A DNA stretch of 64,000 nt. Source: Promerops cafer (lineage: Eukaryota > Chordata > Aves > Passeriformes > Nectariniidae). The notes beneath the pieces were generated by a model, which searched no databases, was not told the DNA's origin, and saw nothing but the letters and a program-made list of their open reading frames with translations. Both the position numbers and the translations under genes were made by a program. Location of the stretch: the NCBI GenBank assembly GCA_013398275.1, contig VZSE01004134.1, forward strand, positions 126,761-190,760. Direction: 5' to 3'. Positions 36,909-47,600 of this stretch are shown here, in pieces (the stretch's first letter is position 1; every line of letters begins with the position of its first letter).

Positions 36909-39900
36909 CTAAATATCAAAACGATTCAGGTTGTAGGATGTTGGATAGTTCTGCCTGTTGTACTGGTAGTGGTCTGTGAGGACGTTGCTGCGGCCGTACT
37001 GAAAGTCTCCGTGCTGGGCAAAGGCTGTGAGTCCATTTTGGGACTTTTCAGGAGGGTTTCGGTGCCGTTCCAAGTTCACCAGGTCTCCAGTGGTGACTGG
37101 GAGCAGCTGCTGCTTCTTTGCCTCTTGGTTTGCGTCGTATTTGGTCTGGGAAAGGAAGAAAGAAAGTTTTTCACAGAATCATTTAGGCTGGGAAAATCTG
37201 AGATCATCAAGTCCAAGCTGTGACCCACCCCCACCTTGTCACCCAGCCCAGAGCACTGAGTGCCACGTCCAGGCCTTCCTTGGACACCTCCAGGGATGGG
37301 GACTCCAAACCTCCCTGGGCAGCCCCTTCCAAAGCCCAACAACCCTTCAGTGAAGGTAGATTTTCTTAGATATCACCTAAGATATCACCTAGACATATTC
37401 ACATACCCAGAAAAAAGCAGACAGTTCTACAGTCACATCACTTTTCTTGTTAGAGTCTTAAAATATAAGTGGCTTCTAATAAAAACCTCACTCCTCTCAC
37501 ATGCCAAACAAACAAGCTGATCTTTCGCTCAAGAGATTTTGAATTACTTCCCTATCTTCCCTTTTCAAGCAAAGCTTAAAATCAAAATTTAATTTTGTGA
37601 GAGGCCCAGCAGCTGGTGTGACCCAAATCCTTCACTTGGGCCATGCTCATCCCTCCTCTGCAATGGAGCCTTGTGCCCTCTGTGTTGTCTATTTTTGCTC
37701 AAGTAGCTCTTAACTTGTACAAAAGATAATCCAAAGCTACTGGATTGCTTCAGCTGTGTTTCCTGGATGAATAAACAAAGAAGTGCCTTACCTTGTTGTA
37801 GAGGAAGACCCCGAGGATGGCTGTCATCATGCCCAGCACGTTGGTGCTGGTGACGGGGTTGCGCAGCATGATCAGGGACACGGTGATCACCATGATCCTC
37901 TTGGTGGCGTTGGCCACCGAGTAACTGAGGGGGCTGATCAGGTTAAGGATACTGAAGGCAATGACGTTCTGGGCAAAATTACAGAATCCACTGATTATAA
38001 GCAGCATCAGGGTCCAGGACCAGTGAGACATCGTGCTCTGCGGGAAAGCAAACAGCAGGAGAAAAAAATTATCTCAGATTTCAGGTAAAAACACAAACAC
38101 AGCCTGAGGCACTTCTCACCTGCCATTGGAGGGAGGAATGTCTGCACTGAGCTCTAAAGAGCCCCCAAGCACATTGCTTAATGCAACTCCCAACTCAGAG
38201 AAACCAGAGGAGGACATTCCTCACACACTCTGGGACTGTTTGTTCCTCTCTCCAGCTCCCAGCTCCTGAAATTTCTGCTGTCCCATAAACTGCCTCTCCT
38301 AACCCTGACAGGAATTGTCACAATAAACACTTTGTTAACTCACATGAAACAGTTTGCAGTTGTTTCACAACACCTCCTTCCACACTGACAAGAACTACAC
38401 GGAAACACTTCAGTGTGCTTTTCTGGTTGGGTGCTGGAGTCTGTTATTTTTTTTCTCTTCTCTTTCATAATAGCAAACAGTTCTCCAAATACAGCACTTA
38501 CCAAGTCATTCTCTACCAAGAAGGAAGAAAGATCCACCAGAACCCACGTTGGGATCATGAAGAACACAGCGTGGCACCCGAGGATGTTCAGCAACCGAAG
38601 ATGATGAATTCGGGAATCTCTCAACACCTGACAAGAGCCATGATTGAACAGCAGTCAGGAAACAGAAACTCCTTTAGGGGATGGGTAAGTTAGGAAAATA
38701 AGTAAATACCCTTATAGTATTAATTTCCTATTAGGGTGACCAAAGTAAAACTGATGTCTCTTTGAAAAACAAATGTTTTTTTGAGTGGTGGCTCTTAGTA
38801 TCAACAAAATATTAATATTAAAATTAATATTAAAAGCTCTACAAAACAGAAACCATGTTGTAACTAAATAGAGCCAAACCACACATTTTGTTTCTGTGGT
38901 TTCAAGGAGTGCCCAGTATTGACAGTGACTTGTTCAGCACAGAGGAATGATTTAACAAGATAAATTAAAAGCTTTCAATGAACTGTTGAATTTAAGCACT
39001 ATTGAACTGCCATCAGAAAAAAAAATCCATGTTGAGGAGTAAAGAAAAGACTCAGGATAAACTCAGTGTAACAGCTTCAACAGGTAGGAAGAGCTGCAGG
39101 GAAAACACACACAAAGTAACAACCATCCCTCTGGGCTTGTCTGACTGCAAAGCCAACTGACAAAAATACATTTATGTAATTGAAATTACACCCTGTCCTG
39201 CTGAAGGGTGATACCAGCGACCAGTGCCGTGAACAGAGCTGGTACCTTCTTCGAGAAGATGTTCTGAAGTGAAAAGCACAGAGTAGCAGCAAGTGCACTG
39301 ATGAGTCCCCACATGTCAAAGGACAGCTCTGTGACCGTGGCCAGCAGGACACCAGTGATGATGGGGATCAGAGACAGGTACACCTGGAGCAGGGACAGAG
39401 GGATAAATTGCATCTGCTGAGAATTTTCAACCGAGTTTATACATCCTGCTGATTTAGAGATTAACCATTTTACTATTGTAGTTCAAGGAAGTTTAAGTCA
39501 CTGCAGTAGACACTGACAACTCCAGTGCATCAGACAGCATCACCCTGGTCATTGTTTAGATGTGTTTTACACTCACAATAAAAGGGAAAGGGATTTTTAA
39601 AATCTGCATAATCTAATCCTAGTCACAAAATCCACCCAAAGCCTGAGCTCTGCTGCCCCCAGCCAGCACAGCACCCCAAGCACCGCCAAGAAATGAAACC
39701 TCAGCAAACCTGTCCGCACCTTCGTCGTCTGCTTCTCCTTCATGATGATCCGTGACAGCAGAACCACCCAGATCGGCATCGTGGCTTTCACTGGGACGGG
39801 AAGAAAACATCGGTGGGGACCAGAGGCTTGGGACAGCTCCAGCAACCACCACGAGCAGAGGGATGGAGCAGGGGCTCAGCCCAGGCCCAGCACAGCACAG

Positions 39901-40598
39901 AATGGGTCCTCCCTCCCTGCCACCATCCTGGACACTCGTACCAACTGGATCTTAGTGCTCTGGGACACCGTGCTGGGCACCCACTGGGGCACTGCCCCTG
40001 GATCCGGTGCCAGCACACACTGGGGACAGGGGCACTGCTCTGGGAACCTACAGAACACACAGCGAGCACTGGGACCCCACACTGGATACATGCACGAGCA
40101 CGCAGTGGGTACTGGGACACTGCACCAGGTGCCCATACGAGCACACACCGGGCTTCAGGTCACCCCACTGGGCACGAGTCCAAGCTGGCCCCCAGGACAT
40201 CCCCCCGGGCACCTCCTTAGGAGCACAGCCGGCGCTGGAACATCCCCCCGGGCACCCCGCAGCCCTCGGCCCTCACCTGTGTGCGCGTAGGACACGGGGA
40301 CCCGCCAGAGCGAGACGTGCGCGGACACGGAGGCGAAGTACTTGCCGAAGGCGAGCGGGAGGATGTAGCGGGGGTAGGCGCGGGGCGGCAGCTGCGCGGG
40401 GCCGGCGGGCGGGACGCGCCAGGCGCGGAGCAGCGGCGGCAGGAGCCCGCACAGCCCCAGGATGTGGAAGAGCGAGACGGTGACGGGCCGCGGGAAGCCG
40501 CCGAGCAGCAGCTTGTTGACCACGTTGCCGCCGGCGCTCAGCCCGTACCAGGCGAGGCACAGCGCCGACACCCGCGCCCCCTCCCGCAGCGCCGGCCC
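36909..40598 (-). CDS. SLC35E1: SLC35E1, solute carrier family 35 member E1 (start codon lost at N)
   Basis: Multi-pass transporter of the nucleotide-sugar/triose-phosphate translocator family, expected in Golgi/ER membranes; its substrate is not well established. Exons on the minus strand: exon 1 up to 40598 with donor after 40277, then 39720-39790, 39246-39383, 38502-38627, 37792-38037 and 36909-37145 (TAG at 36909-36911). Borders are GT-AG and phases join; 379 residues are visible against about 410 in human. Diagnostic stretches include LSAGGNVVNKLLL, KATMPIWVVLLSRIIMKEKQ, LSFDMWGLISALAATLCFSL, NVIAFSILNLISPLSYSVAN and RIMVITVSLIMLRNPVTSTN. The tail ends YNLNRFDI. The Pro/Ser-rich loop before YPRYILPLAFGKYF is shorter than in human. 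No ATG lies in the GC-rich sequence just upstream of the N at 40600, so the first 15-25 residues are probably in the gap. Confidence 0.94.
37166..37350 (-). mobile_element. CR1 LINE 3' fragment in SLC35E1 intron 5
   Basis: Plus-strand reading CACAGAATCATTTAGGCTGG, then GATCATCAAGTCCAA, then CCTTGGACACCTCCAGGGATG is the reverse complement of a CR1 3' end. It begins about 20 bp from the acceptor of the last SLC35E1 exon (37145), in the same orientation as the gene. Confidence 0.85.
39957..40190 (+). repeat. Degenerate minisatellite in SLC35E1 intron 1
   Basis: Irregular repeats of CACTGGG, GGTGCCCATACGAGCACACA and similar motifs, with units of roughly 35-50 bp and heavy divergence. GC-rich minisatellites of this kind are common on avian microchromosomes. 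Confidence 0.55.
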
Positions 40599-40870
40599 GN
40601 CCGGCCCCGCGGGGTCCCCGCTGTGTCCCCCCGCTGCCAGCCCCGCACGGCCCCCGGCGCGGGGCGATGGAGCCCGAGGGCTTCCCGGGACGGCGCTCGG
40701 GGGAGCAGAGCCGCCTCCAGGGCTCGGCGCTGCTGCGGTTCGGCAGCACCGGCCCTTGGGCGCCGGAGCGCTGGGCAGCGACAGGGCAGGGACGGAGCGA
40801 AGGTCACGGGCTCGGAGGCACCGAGACGATCGCTCCCGACCTTTAAAACTAACGCGAGGAACGCGTAGCG
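40277..40870. promoter_or_regulatory. SLC35E1: CpG-rich 5' region of SLC35E1
   Basis: Very GC/CpG-dense sequence covering exon 1 and about 270 bp upstream, including the N at 40600. It is the likely promoter; the transcription start and the initiator ATG cannot be placed. Confidence 0.6.
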
Positions 40871-40899
40871 CCGGCCGGGGTAAAGGATGGGTGAGTACC

Positions 40900-42680
40900 T
40901 GGCAGGCAGGAGGGGTTGTTGTAGAGCCCGGTTCATCCATGCACCCTGTCAAGAGACATTTCTACAGAATTAATTTGCCCATAAAAACACGCACTTTAGG
41001 TAATGGCGACTCCCCAAAGATTTGCCGATGAGCCATTTCATTTCATCCGTTGACAAGGAAGAAATGGCAGTGTTTTAGAAGGAGAAATTTTGCGAGAGAG
41101 GTAGGAGAAAGCCGGAGCAGAGAAACTGAGTCATGCACAAATGAGAGTACACAGGAGGTACGCACATGGTAAACTTCATTTGAACTTGTTTACAAAATTG
41201 ACAAAAAAATATCACCTTGTAAACTTATTCACATTTGTTGGAGCTCACAGAACTGGTTATACTGGCATGCTGAAATAAAGATTGTCAAGCCTCATCTCAC
41301 CCTGGAGGACACACAAGTGAGTTGACCCCTTACAGCAGCAACAAACTCAGCAAGGAACAAGATTTAAAGCTTGCATTGGGAGGGAATTTCTCCAGCAGTT
41401 TTTGTACCACCAGGGAAAGGGCTGGGTCTGATTGCTGATGCTTCCCCAAACAGAGGAGCACCAGCACAGGCAGTTTGGGTGTAATCTGAAAGCTGTGATG
41501 AGCTTTGGGTATCACCTCACCCAGTGCAGTCAAGGGCCATCAATTGCATCAGAAATGGAAGCAGTGGAGAAGATGGAATTTATCAAGTAATACTTCGTCA
41601 TTTCCTGAATTCAAAGGCCTCCAAAGAGCACGGACCCTGTTCCTAAACGGGACCATTCAGGGAAGGAGGGAGGAAGGGCAGGGGGAGATAAGATGCACAG
41701 TACTTTTTTACATAAACAAAACGTAAGCATTTCCAAAATGACCAGCAGCTTAGCCCTCTACCATCAAAAAATCTGAACTGCAGGACAGGAGCTTTCCCCA
41801 GCTCTAAACCACACTGCTCAACCTCAGCAACTGCAGAAGGACAAGATGGAAGTAAACTGAAAATATACTTGGATGCATTTTTTGGTAACCACTTCTGGTT
41901 TCACTCTCAGACCTCAGATTTCAGAAATGGAAGCACAGAGACATCGTTATTTTTGAGATACCCACACATTTCAGTAACAGTCAGACCATAAATGATGAAC
42001 AAGAATGACTTAAAAATAAACCAAACTTCATCAGTTGTATTCCAGGGAATGAACCAACACAATGCAGGCCTGGCCAGGAGCACCCTCCTTTGAAAACCAG
42101 GGGAGAGCTTGACTCCACCCTCAAAAGCAGGACAACTCTTGCCAAGGCTCATCTCCAGCACAGATGGGTTAACAGAGTTAACATCACTAAACCCAGGAAT
42201 ATTTTTGGTATAGCGTCCCCACCCCTGACCCCCTGAACAGAAGCCCAGCACTGGGGACTGCATGAAACAACATAGTCCCAAATATTAAAGCAATTAACGA
42301 TTAAAGGTTAATAGAAATCCTTCACTTTCTACACCCCCAGGCTGCTTCAGAAAGCACTGTAACAATTAGGAATAAAACATTACAAAGTTACCGAAACAAA
42401 AAGACGAAGTCTGATCTCTTTAGACTTTGAGGTACATTATCAGCAGTTGGGTTATCAGTCTCCAGAGTTAAAACAGATCCACCCTGTGTGACTGAACAGC
42501 ACACCAAGGTTCTTGGAAGACAATCCTGTTCTCCCTGCCGGCAGTGTCCGAGGGATTCGGCTCCACCTCCCTGCTCCGAGGGGTCCCCAGTGCCAGGGCT
42601 GCCCTAGCTGGGCTGAACTGAGCAAACTCGGGGGCGGGGGAACGAGTGGAGTGTATATAAATAATTCACAAACTGGTTTG
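40900..42680. other. Spacer between SLC35E1 5' end and MED26 3' end
   Basis: Same-strand tandem gene spacer of about 1.8 kb. There are no long or recognisable reading frames and no clear repeat; nothing further is seen. Confidence 0.5.
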
Positions 42681-42691
42681 TGCAAATTTTT

Positions 42692-42697
42692 TTTATT
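42692..42697 (-). promoter_or_regulatory. MED26: MED26 poly(A) signal (AATAAA, minus strand)
   Basis: TTTATT on the plus strand, about 1.03 kb beyond the MED26 stop codon. The intervening AT-rich 3'UTR (42698-43720) contains one N at 42987. Confidence 0.65.
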
Positions 42698-43720
42698 TCC
42701 ACATTTATATCACAACGTGTCCACTTAAAGGACCAAATAGCAAAGTTGCTCCCTTCTGCATCCCAGGAACACAGAAGTCTAGTTACTGTACATTCACTAA
42801 GGCTCTTTGTTTTTGCAAATTGCGTTTATGATGGATATCCATAAGGCAAACAATATCTAAAGGAATGGTAACAAGTATATTTCCAGCATACAAACAGGCT
42901 TCCTTTTTCCCTCTCACAGTACAGTTACAAACTTGTAGCACCCTCATTACATTTAGATTCTAGAAAAGGTGAATTTTCTTTTTGTGNTGTCTTTTTGTTT
43001 TTTACCTATAAGTTTGCAGGAAGGGAAAAGGAGGAAAAATATTTGGCTGGTGGTGGTGGGATCAAAAAATATCGTTAAACATCTAGTTTTTGCAGCATTT
43101 CTCAGAGACTGGATTTAAACTGAAACCAGACTAAAATATGTGGATGCCTATGGAATGTTGAGCTGAAGCTGGTGGCCCAGCCTGCAGTGCAACACCTGCT
43201 GTTTAAAACCCAATCTCCGTACCACATGACTCTTAAATAACGCAATCATGTTCAGAGATGTGATAGAAATAAAACTACAGTTTTTGCACATTGTCTCTCG
43301 AATATCTCACTGCCAAATAAAAACCCAAATCAAGTCAAATAAATAGATGCATATTTTGTTAAGGTAACTTCCACAATTTTTCTCTGTACCTGCCTGTAAT
43401 AAGATTCCGGCATTCAGAAAGTGCTGGAAATCCTCTTCACTTCTTGGGGACTAACACTTTTTATAGCTGGCTCGCTATAGAGTTTTGAACTCAACTGATC
43501 AACCTTCGTATGCCTTCCTTTGCAATTGTTAGTAAACTGGTAGCAGCATTTCACAAAAGGAGAATTTAAAGGAACGAGCTGGAAAGGCCCAGCTCCCTCC
43601 CCCCCTCTGCTCGTGGGGCCTGTTTGTCCAGGACAGGAGGCTCTCTCCAGCTGGAAGTGGCATCGTGTCTGCCAGTTCTGCTAACTGCAGGTGTAAAAAG
43701 CGTGGTTAGCAGAACTGCTC

Positions 43721-46700
43721 TCAGTCTAGGCAGACGTAAGGCAGGATGTTCAATCTCCCATCATCCCCGTGTGGATCTAAGGATATGCACTGTGTCCAAT
43801 CATACCAGTTACCCTGTGTGTCATAACAACCGTTCACGCCTGGCCAGTTGTGGTCACGTATTCTGTCGAGGTCATCGCCCGTGACCTCTCTGGTGACCCC
43901 AGGCAAGTCTGTAGGTTTGCTGTTAGGAGCTAGAACGTGAGTCTTTCTAGCCTCTTTTCTAGTGCTTTCCTCCTGCTTTAAATACTCAGACATGAAGTAG
44001 TGAGCTCCTGGAGTCTGTACTCCTGATGAAGACAGCAAGCTACTCTGTCTGTTTAAATATGACTGAATGATTTCATTTCTGGACAACTCTTTCCAGTTCG
44101 TTTGTTCAAAGGGGCTTTGCAAGTTGGGTTTTTGCTCCTGCTTTTCAGTTTCTGTCCTGTGCTGTTCAGTAAGTGCAGGGATTTCTACCTGCAAAGGATC
44201 TTTCGGTGTTAAAGGTTTTATCTGTCCTGTCATGGGATCAAAAGTGAGTTTTCTCTCTTTTAACCTCACAGGTTTCACACCCCCTTCTGTCACGTGCCCA
44301 TCCAAGTTGACTGTATAGTCTCTGGGTCGGTACCTTTTCTTCTTTTTGCTATCAGACCCTGAAGCAGCATCGTCACTGTCCATTCTGGAAGTGTCCTGTG
44401 GGAAGCCCATGTGTGATTCCCCGGGGTGGGCTTTGCAGCCGGGAGCCGTGTGCTGCTGAAGTGTCCCTGCTGTGTGCCTGTGCTGGCCCTCGGGGGCTCC
44501 CTGCTGCTCCTGCCAGTGCTGTGCCGCCTCGGGGGCCGCCTGAGGAGGGAACTCCAGTCTCTTGGCTGGCATGGGAGGTGTGGATGGTTGCATCAGGGAT
44601 GGTGGCGGCGATGGCACCTGTGCAGCGTCTACAAACTGAGACCTTTGAGATGGACTGGGCATCGAATCCTTTGGTGAGTATGTGGTGTGCTGCCGAGCAA
44701 AAGTATCATGCCTAACGTTCCTGGGGCTAAAGGAGGAGCAGCGTGGGCTCTTGGGCTGGTGGGGACCCGTGGCTTCTTCTGATTTATCATGCTGCTGAAG
44801 CACTGCAGTCTTTAGTAACGAGGAAGTGCTTGAAGGTTTTACAAGTCCTGGAGAACTGGTGTGAGGTTTTACAGCATTTACTGGGATCTTATTGTGTTTA
44901 TCGTTTTCACTGAGATCTGTCCTGCTGCTTTCGGGCCCTGCGTGTAGGTTTATGTCTACAGGACTAGGAAAATTTTCAGGACTACCTCCAATTCCATTGG
45001 TTGGAGGGGGTGAAGAGTTTTGTAATACTTCATGACTAGCTTTGGAGACTTTTGGGGGAGGAGGGCCCTGATGCCCATCCCTGTGATCACCTTTCCTTTT
45101 CCTATTTCCCAGTTTCTCTGTTTTTGGAGAATTTAGTTTCTGGATATCATTCCTGCTTTTCAGTTCGCTGATGGGCTTGGTGCCGGCCACAGCAGGAAGT
45201 TGTGAGTCTGGTTTGCAGTTGTGAGCACCTCCATTCGCTGATCCCGGCGGGTTGGGCAGCCCCCTTGGCACTGGCTCGTTCTGGGTTACGGGTTCTATCA
45301 ACTTCTGCCAATTCCGCAACAATTTCTTGGCACGTTTGGCAAGTTCCTCATTGGATGTCTTCTTCCTCACCTCATTGATAAGCCTCCCGAGTCTGGTTTC
45401 CTACAAAGACAGACAAGGTGTTTTACAAACACGTATCATTCCAAGCAAAATTCTTAAGGAATGTTTCTGCTTTGTAATGCTCACCCCTGAGAAACACCTG
45501 GTTAAAAACACTAAAGATTTAAGTGTTGAATTAATCTTTTTGGAAAGGATTAGTCCAGTGCTCTGCCAGGCAACATGAAACCGACTGTAGGTTTCAAGTC
45601 ACGCTGTCTTTATTACATGGTAAGAGCAGGAAAGCTGGGAAAAACATCAGAAAGGAATTCTTTAATGAGAAAGAACCGTAAGAATAAGGGTGCAGGTTCA
45701 GATTTGAGGGGAAATGCAGCACCCAAAGGTGTGTGTTTATCACAAGGGAAGTATAAGATCTGCAGAGAGAGCCAAGAGAAAAGAATTCCAGGATCTTTGA
45801 CTGTTACAGTAACTCGTTAACAATAAAAATTTCCATTTGACAAACCTGACTACCAGGTGTGAGTTGTGTCCTACCTTTTTCCTCCACCTCTCTCCTCTCC
45901 CTTCACTCCCCAGCCTCGTGGAAACGTATGAAAAAGCCATTTAAACAACATTCCCAGGGTGTCCCAAGGTGGTTTCATGAGCGGAAGGAAGTGTTTGATT
46001 GTTCCCAACGCACATTTGAAAACAAAAAACTGTTCCACAAGTCAGATTTCTTAAGAAAAGTACTTCAAAGGAGAACACAGACTGTGAGAGAAATATGCAA
46101 CCTGTTGTGATAGATATGTTGAAATACAGGTGGAGTTGTAATTAAGCAACAGTTAAAAGCAAGAACACAGCTAATTTCAATACAAAGAGTGAAAAAAAAA
46201 TATATAATTCAGCCATAAAACTTCTTTGGACTGTTTCTACGAGTGGCCAGTGAGAGTTCAGCTCTCCCTACACCTGACCTCACCACAAATATCAGGCCTT
46301 GAAACCTGCTTAACTGAATTTAAGATTAATTTTACAGACCCAGAGCAACTCTATTCCTATTTCAGATTTTAGGTGCTTGGTCACCAACGTCTACAAAGGT
46401 GACCGGAACTGCAGGGTGATATTGCTGAGCGCAACAGAGTTAATCGGTGGCAAGTGATGATTAATGTAGTGCCCTGCACAAACAGGAACTGTGCTGCCCA
46501 GAATACTGATCTAGGCCCAGAAAGGATCCCTGTGTTCAGTGAGATGTTGGAAACAGCACGAGAGAGACAAAATAATATCTTAATTGTGAATCCTTTGCAA
46601 TCCATCTATTGTTTCCAGAAAAGCTCCAGTGGAAATTACAAGGCAGGAAAAAGTCCTTTTATATGCATAAAAAATCATGTTCAGAGGGTGACATACCTCA

Positions 46701-46771
46701 AGTGCCTCTTTGGTAATGGGATATTTCTCCAGGCTGGAGATCACTTCCAGCACTGCCACCATGTTATGGAT
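43721..46771 (-). CDS. MED26: MED26, Mediator complex subunit 26 (last two coding exons; first exon outside window)
   Basis: Mediator subunit that links RNA polymerase II pre-initiation complexes to elongation factors through an N-terminal TFIIS-N-like helical domain (family knowledge). Exons on the minus strand: 46697-46771 (25 codons, IHNMVAVLEVISSLEKYPIT and onward) and 43721-45400 (559 codons plus TGA), GT-AG and phase 0. The second starts ETRLGRLINEVRKKTSNEEL, completing the N-terminal domain. A long Ser/Pro-rich middle follows, then the KKKKRYRPRDYTVNLDGHV motif, the FEQTNWKELSRNEIIQSYL motif and a C-terminus ending LDPHGDDGRLNILPYVCLD, as in human MED26. With an expected first exon of about 24 codons the protein would be near 608 residues (human about 600). 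A Gln/His-rich insert (EQQGAPEGQHRHTAGTLQQH) lies in the variable middle. Confidence 0.95.
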
Positions 46772-47504
46772 CTGCAACAAGGAAGACAAAGTCACTTCAC
46801 GTTTCATGTACTGGTCTTAGTTAACAAATGTAATTTAAGACCTTCCACTTTATAATTGCTGGAAGCATTAATCACAAACTGCTATCAGACTGTCTGGCTT
46901 TAGGGAGCTGATTGTTCAAGGAATAGGGACAAGGACACTTTTACTGACCTAGTTGGAAACTGCAGGAGCTGTAACAAACACACTCTTATGTAAAACCCAA
47001 GGAAACAGTGGCAATAAAACCGCTGTGACTGAGTAACAAAGTTCTGAGACCCCTCTGCAAAGCATCAATTAACTGTGCACACCCTAACAGGAAACAAGCG
47101 CCAAGCAGAGCAGGAGCAGCAGCCGGTGCAATGGGAAATGTGGAGTTTAATCCTTCAGGCCCCACTGCAGACTTACCCAAGTTACTGCTCTGCAGTTTCA
47201 TTCCCAGTATCACTTCCTGCACTGCACACAGGAGTCTCAGCCTGCAGATCCCTCCTCGGGCCGGGGCTGTGCCCAGCAGGTGTCCCCAGCCCATCAGCCC
47301 CAGCTCCTCCAGCCACTCCACCACCCCTTGCTGGGGCTGTACATGGGGAGGAGGAACTGCAGAAATCCTCATCCACTGAAAAAGTGAGCATTGGGTTCTC
47401 TGACGGGCTGCACTGCACCCCCAGCACAGCTGTACATCCTGCACATCCTCAGCACACGTGTGCTTTTAATCATTTCCATGAGAAACCACACACTACAGGT
47501 TTTA

Positions 47505-47600
47505 GGGGCTTGGTTTAGGGGTAAACATGGCAGTGCTGGGTTGGACTCATTAATCTTGGAGAGCTTTTCCAACCCAAACCAGTTTATGATCCTATAGAGA
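47505..47600 (+). mobile_element. CR1 LINE 3' tail in MED26 intron 1
   Basis: CAGTGCTGGGTTGGACTCAT, then GAGAGCTTTTCCAACCCAAA and TTATGATCCTATAG form a typical CR1 3' end in plus orientation. Confidence 0.8.

Noticed and set aside
39742..40290. 182-codon plus-strand frame in SLC35E1 intron 1
   Set aside because: It spans a degenerate minisatellite, antisense to SLC35E1, with no known domain.
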